NCBI GenBank assembly: GCA_007694935.1
Contig: REES01000073.1
Location: 1 to 64,000 of the forward strand
DNA: 64,000 nt
Source of the DNA: Rhodospirillales bacterium
GTDB taxonomy: Bacteria > Pseudomonadota > Alphaproteobacteria > Rhodospirillales > Defluviicoccaceae
Direction of reading: 5' to 3'
Below are positions 63,508-64,000 of this stretch, one piece after another. A program made the position numbers and the translations under genes. The stretch's first letter is position 1; the number at the start of each line of letters is the position of its first letter. The notes beneath the pieces are model-generated. The model made no database searches and was not told the origin of the DNA. It was given only the letters and a program-made list of their open reading frames with translations.

Positions 63508-64000
63508 TCAATCCCCGGCGGTGGGTTCAGGCACCGACTTGCGGCTGACCAGCACCTTGGTGCCGCCCTTCTCCCGGATGATATCCACCTCCTCGAAGGT
63601 AGCGGCGGAGACCTGCGGCATCTCCTGCTCCACATGTGGCCGGCGGTCGGGGGGGGTGACGATGCCGCCGGAGATGATCATCTTGACCGCCTCCTCCACC
63701 GTCATGCTGAGCGGCACCAGGTCCTTGCGCGGCACGAACAGGAGGAACCCCGAGGTCGGGTTGGGGGTGGTGGGCACGAAGATGTTGATGGTTTCCTCTT
63801 CGGTCAGATTCTGCACCTCGCCTTCGGTGCGCCCGGTGATGAAGGCGATTGCCCAGATCCCACGGCGTGGATACTCCACCAGAACGGCTTGGCGGAAGGC
63901 GGTGGACTTCTGCGCCAGGATGGTCTCAACGACCTGCTTGACGGCACTGTACAGGTTCCGAACCACCGGCATGCGGGCGAGGATGCCTTCGTAGAGGCGC
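63508..64000 (-). CDS. DUF502 family protein, 3' part (5' end beyond the window)
   Basis: The frame is open from the window edge, so the gene is truncated here at its N-terminus. Visible residues, starting RLYEGILARMPVVRNLYSAVKQVVETI, include the family signature region, followed by AVLVEYPRRGIWAIAFITG, IFVPTTPNPTSGFLLFVP and MTVEEAVKMIISGG. DUF502 proteins normally have two N-terminal membrane helices, which would be outside the window. Function unknown. An internal ATG at 63972 is not the true start because family similarity extends upstream of it. Confidence 0.88.
   Translation of the reverse strand, partial: RLYEGILARMPVVRNLYSAVKQVVETILAQKSTAFRQAVLVEYPRRGIWAIAFITGRTEGEVQNLTEEETINIFVPTTPNPTSGFLLFVPRKDLVPLSMTVEEAVKMIISGGIVTPPDRRPHVEQEMPQVSAATFEEVDIIREKGGTKVLVSRKSVPEPTAGD

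Overview
The window is a high-GC bacterial chromosome segment. Gene content points to an alphaproteobacterium, probably in or near the Rhodospirillales. The evidence is the tig-clpP-clpX-lon-hup order, a class I lysyl-tRNA synthetase, an EipB (DUF1849) envelope protein, the aerobic-type cobaltochelatase CobN, an RpoH sigma factor, an RquA-type rhodoquinone enzyme and a cbb3 oxidase locus in ccoNOQP-GHIS order. This is inferred from protein families, not from a 16S or marker comparison.

Layout. (1) 1-7245, protein quality control: the 3' end of a tRNA-Leu, then trigger factor, ClpP, ClpX, Lon and HU, a strong terminator and tRNA-Val. (2) 7416-12190: treZ-treY, which make trehalose from alpha-glucans. 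(3) 12317-21212, minus strand: a small lipoprotein and, behind a terminator, the complete cbb3-type oxidase locus ccoN-O-Q-P-G-H-I-S, with structural and assembly genes. (4) 21674-35042, mixed housekeeping and accessory genes: an RlmI-like methyltransferase, MscL, a lipoprotein-type penicillin acylase homologue followed by a GH3-family adenylating enzyme, RpoH, a hemerythrin protein, a Bcr/CflA-type MFS pump, a broken patatin, a ROK sugar kinase, EipB, an unknown protein and RquA. (5) 35120-47389: an exosortase A (XrtA) exopolysaccharide locus in two divergent arms. The minus arm runs deacetylase, FemAB, XrtA-EpsI, amidotransferase, a lectin-like protein, a Wzz-type protein and a tyrosine autokinase. 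The plus arm runs a YdcF-like protein, an acyl carrier protein and two alpha/beta hydrolases. (6) 47463-58607: cobalamin genes cobT (minus), then cobS-cobC, a cobalamin riboswitch, cobU-cobW-cobN-cobO, a SYLF lipoprotein and cobQ. (7) 58618-64000: an AhpD-like protein, lysyl-tRNA synthetase, recG, a cluster of palindromic repeats and the 3' part of a DUF502 gene that runs off the window.

How the parts fit. The cbb3 oxidase (high-affinity oxygen respiration) and RquA (a low-potential quinone for fumarate reduction) suggest life across oxic-anoxic transitions. The XrtA locus suggests a secreted polysaccharide with protein sorting, though no glycosyltransferase and no recognisable PEP-CTERM substrate lies in the window. 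The less ordinary items are a 48-residue His/Asp-rich insertion in trigger factor, a structured 127-bp palindromic element that carries the stop codons of two convergent genes, a penicillin-acylase/GH3 pair that could break and make amide bonds, two XrtA hydrolases with substituted nucleophile residues, and a lipid-binding lipoprotein translationally coupled inside the cobalamin operon.
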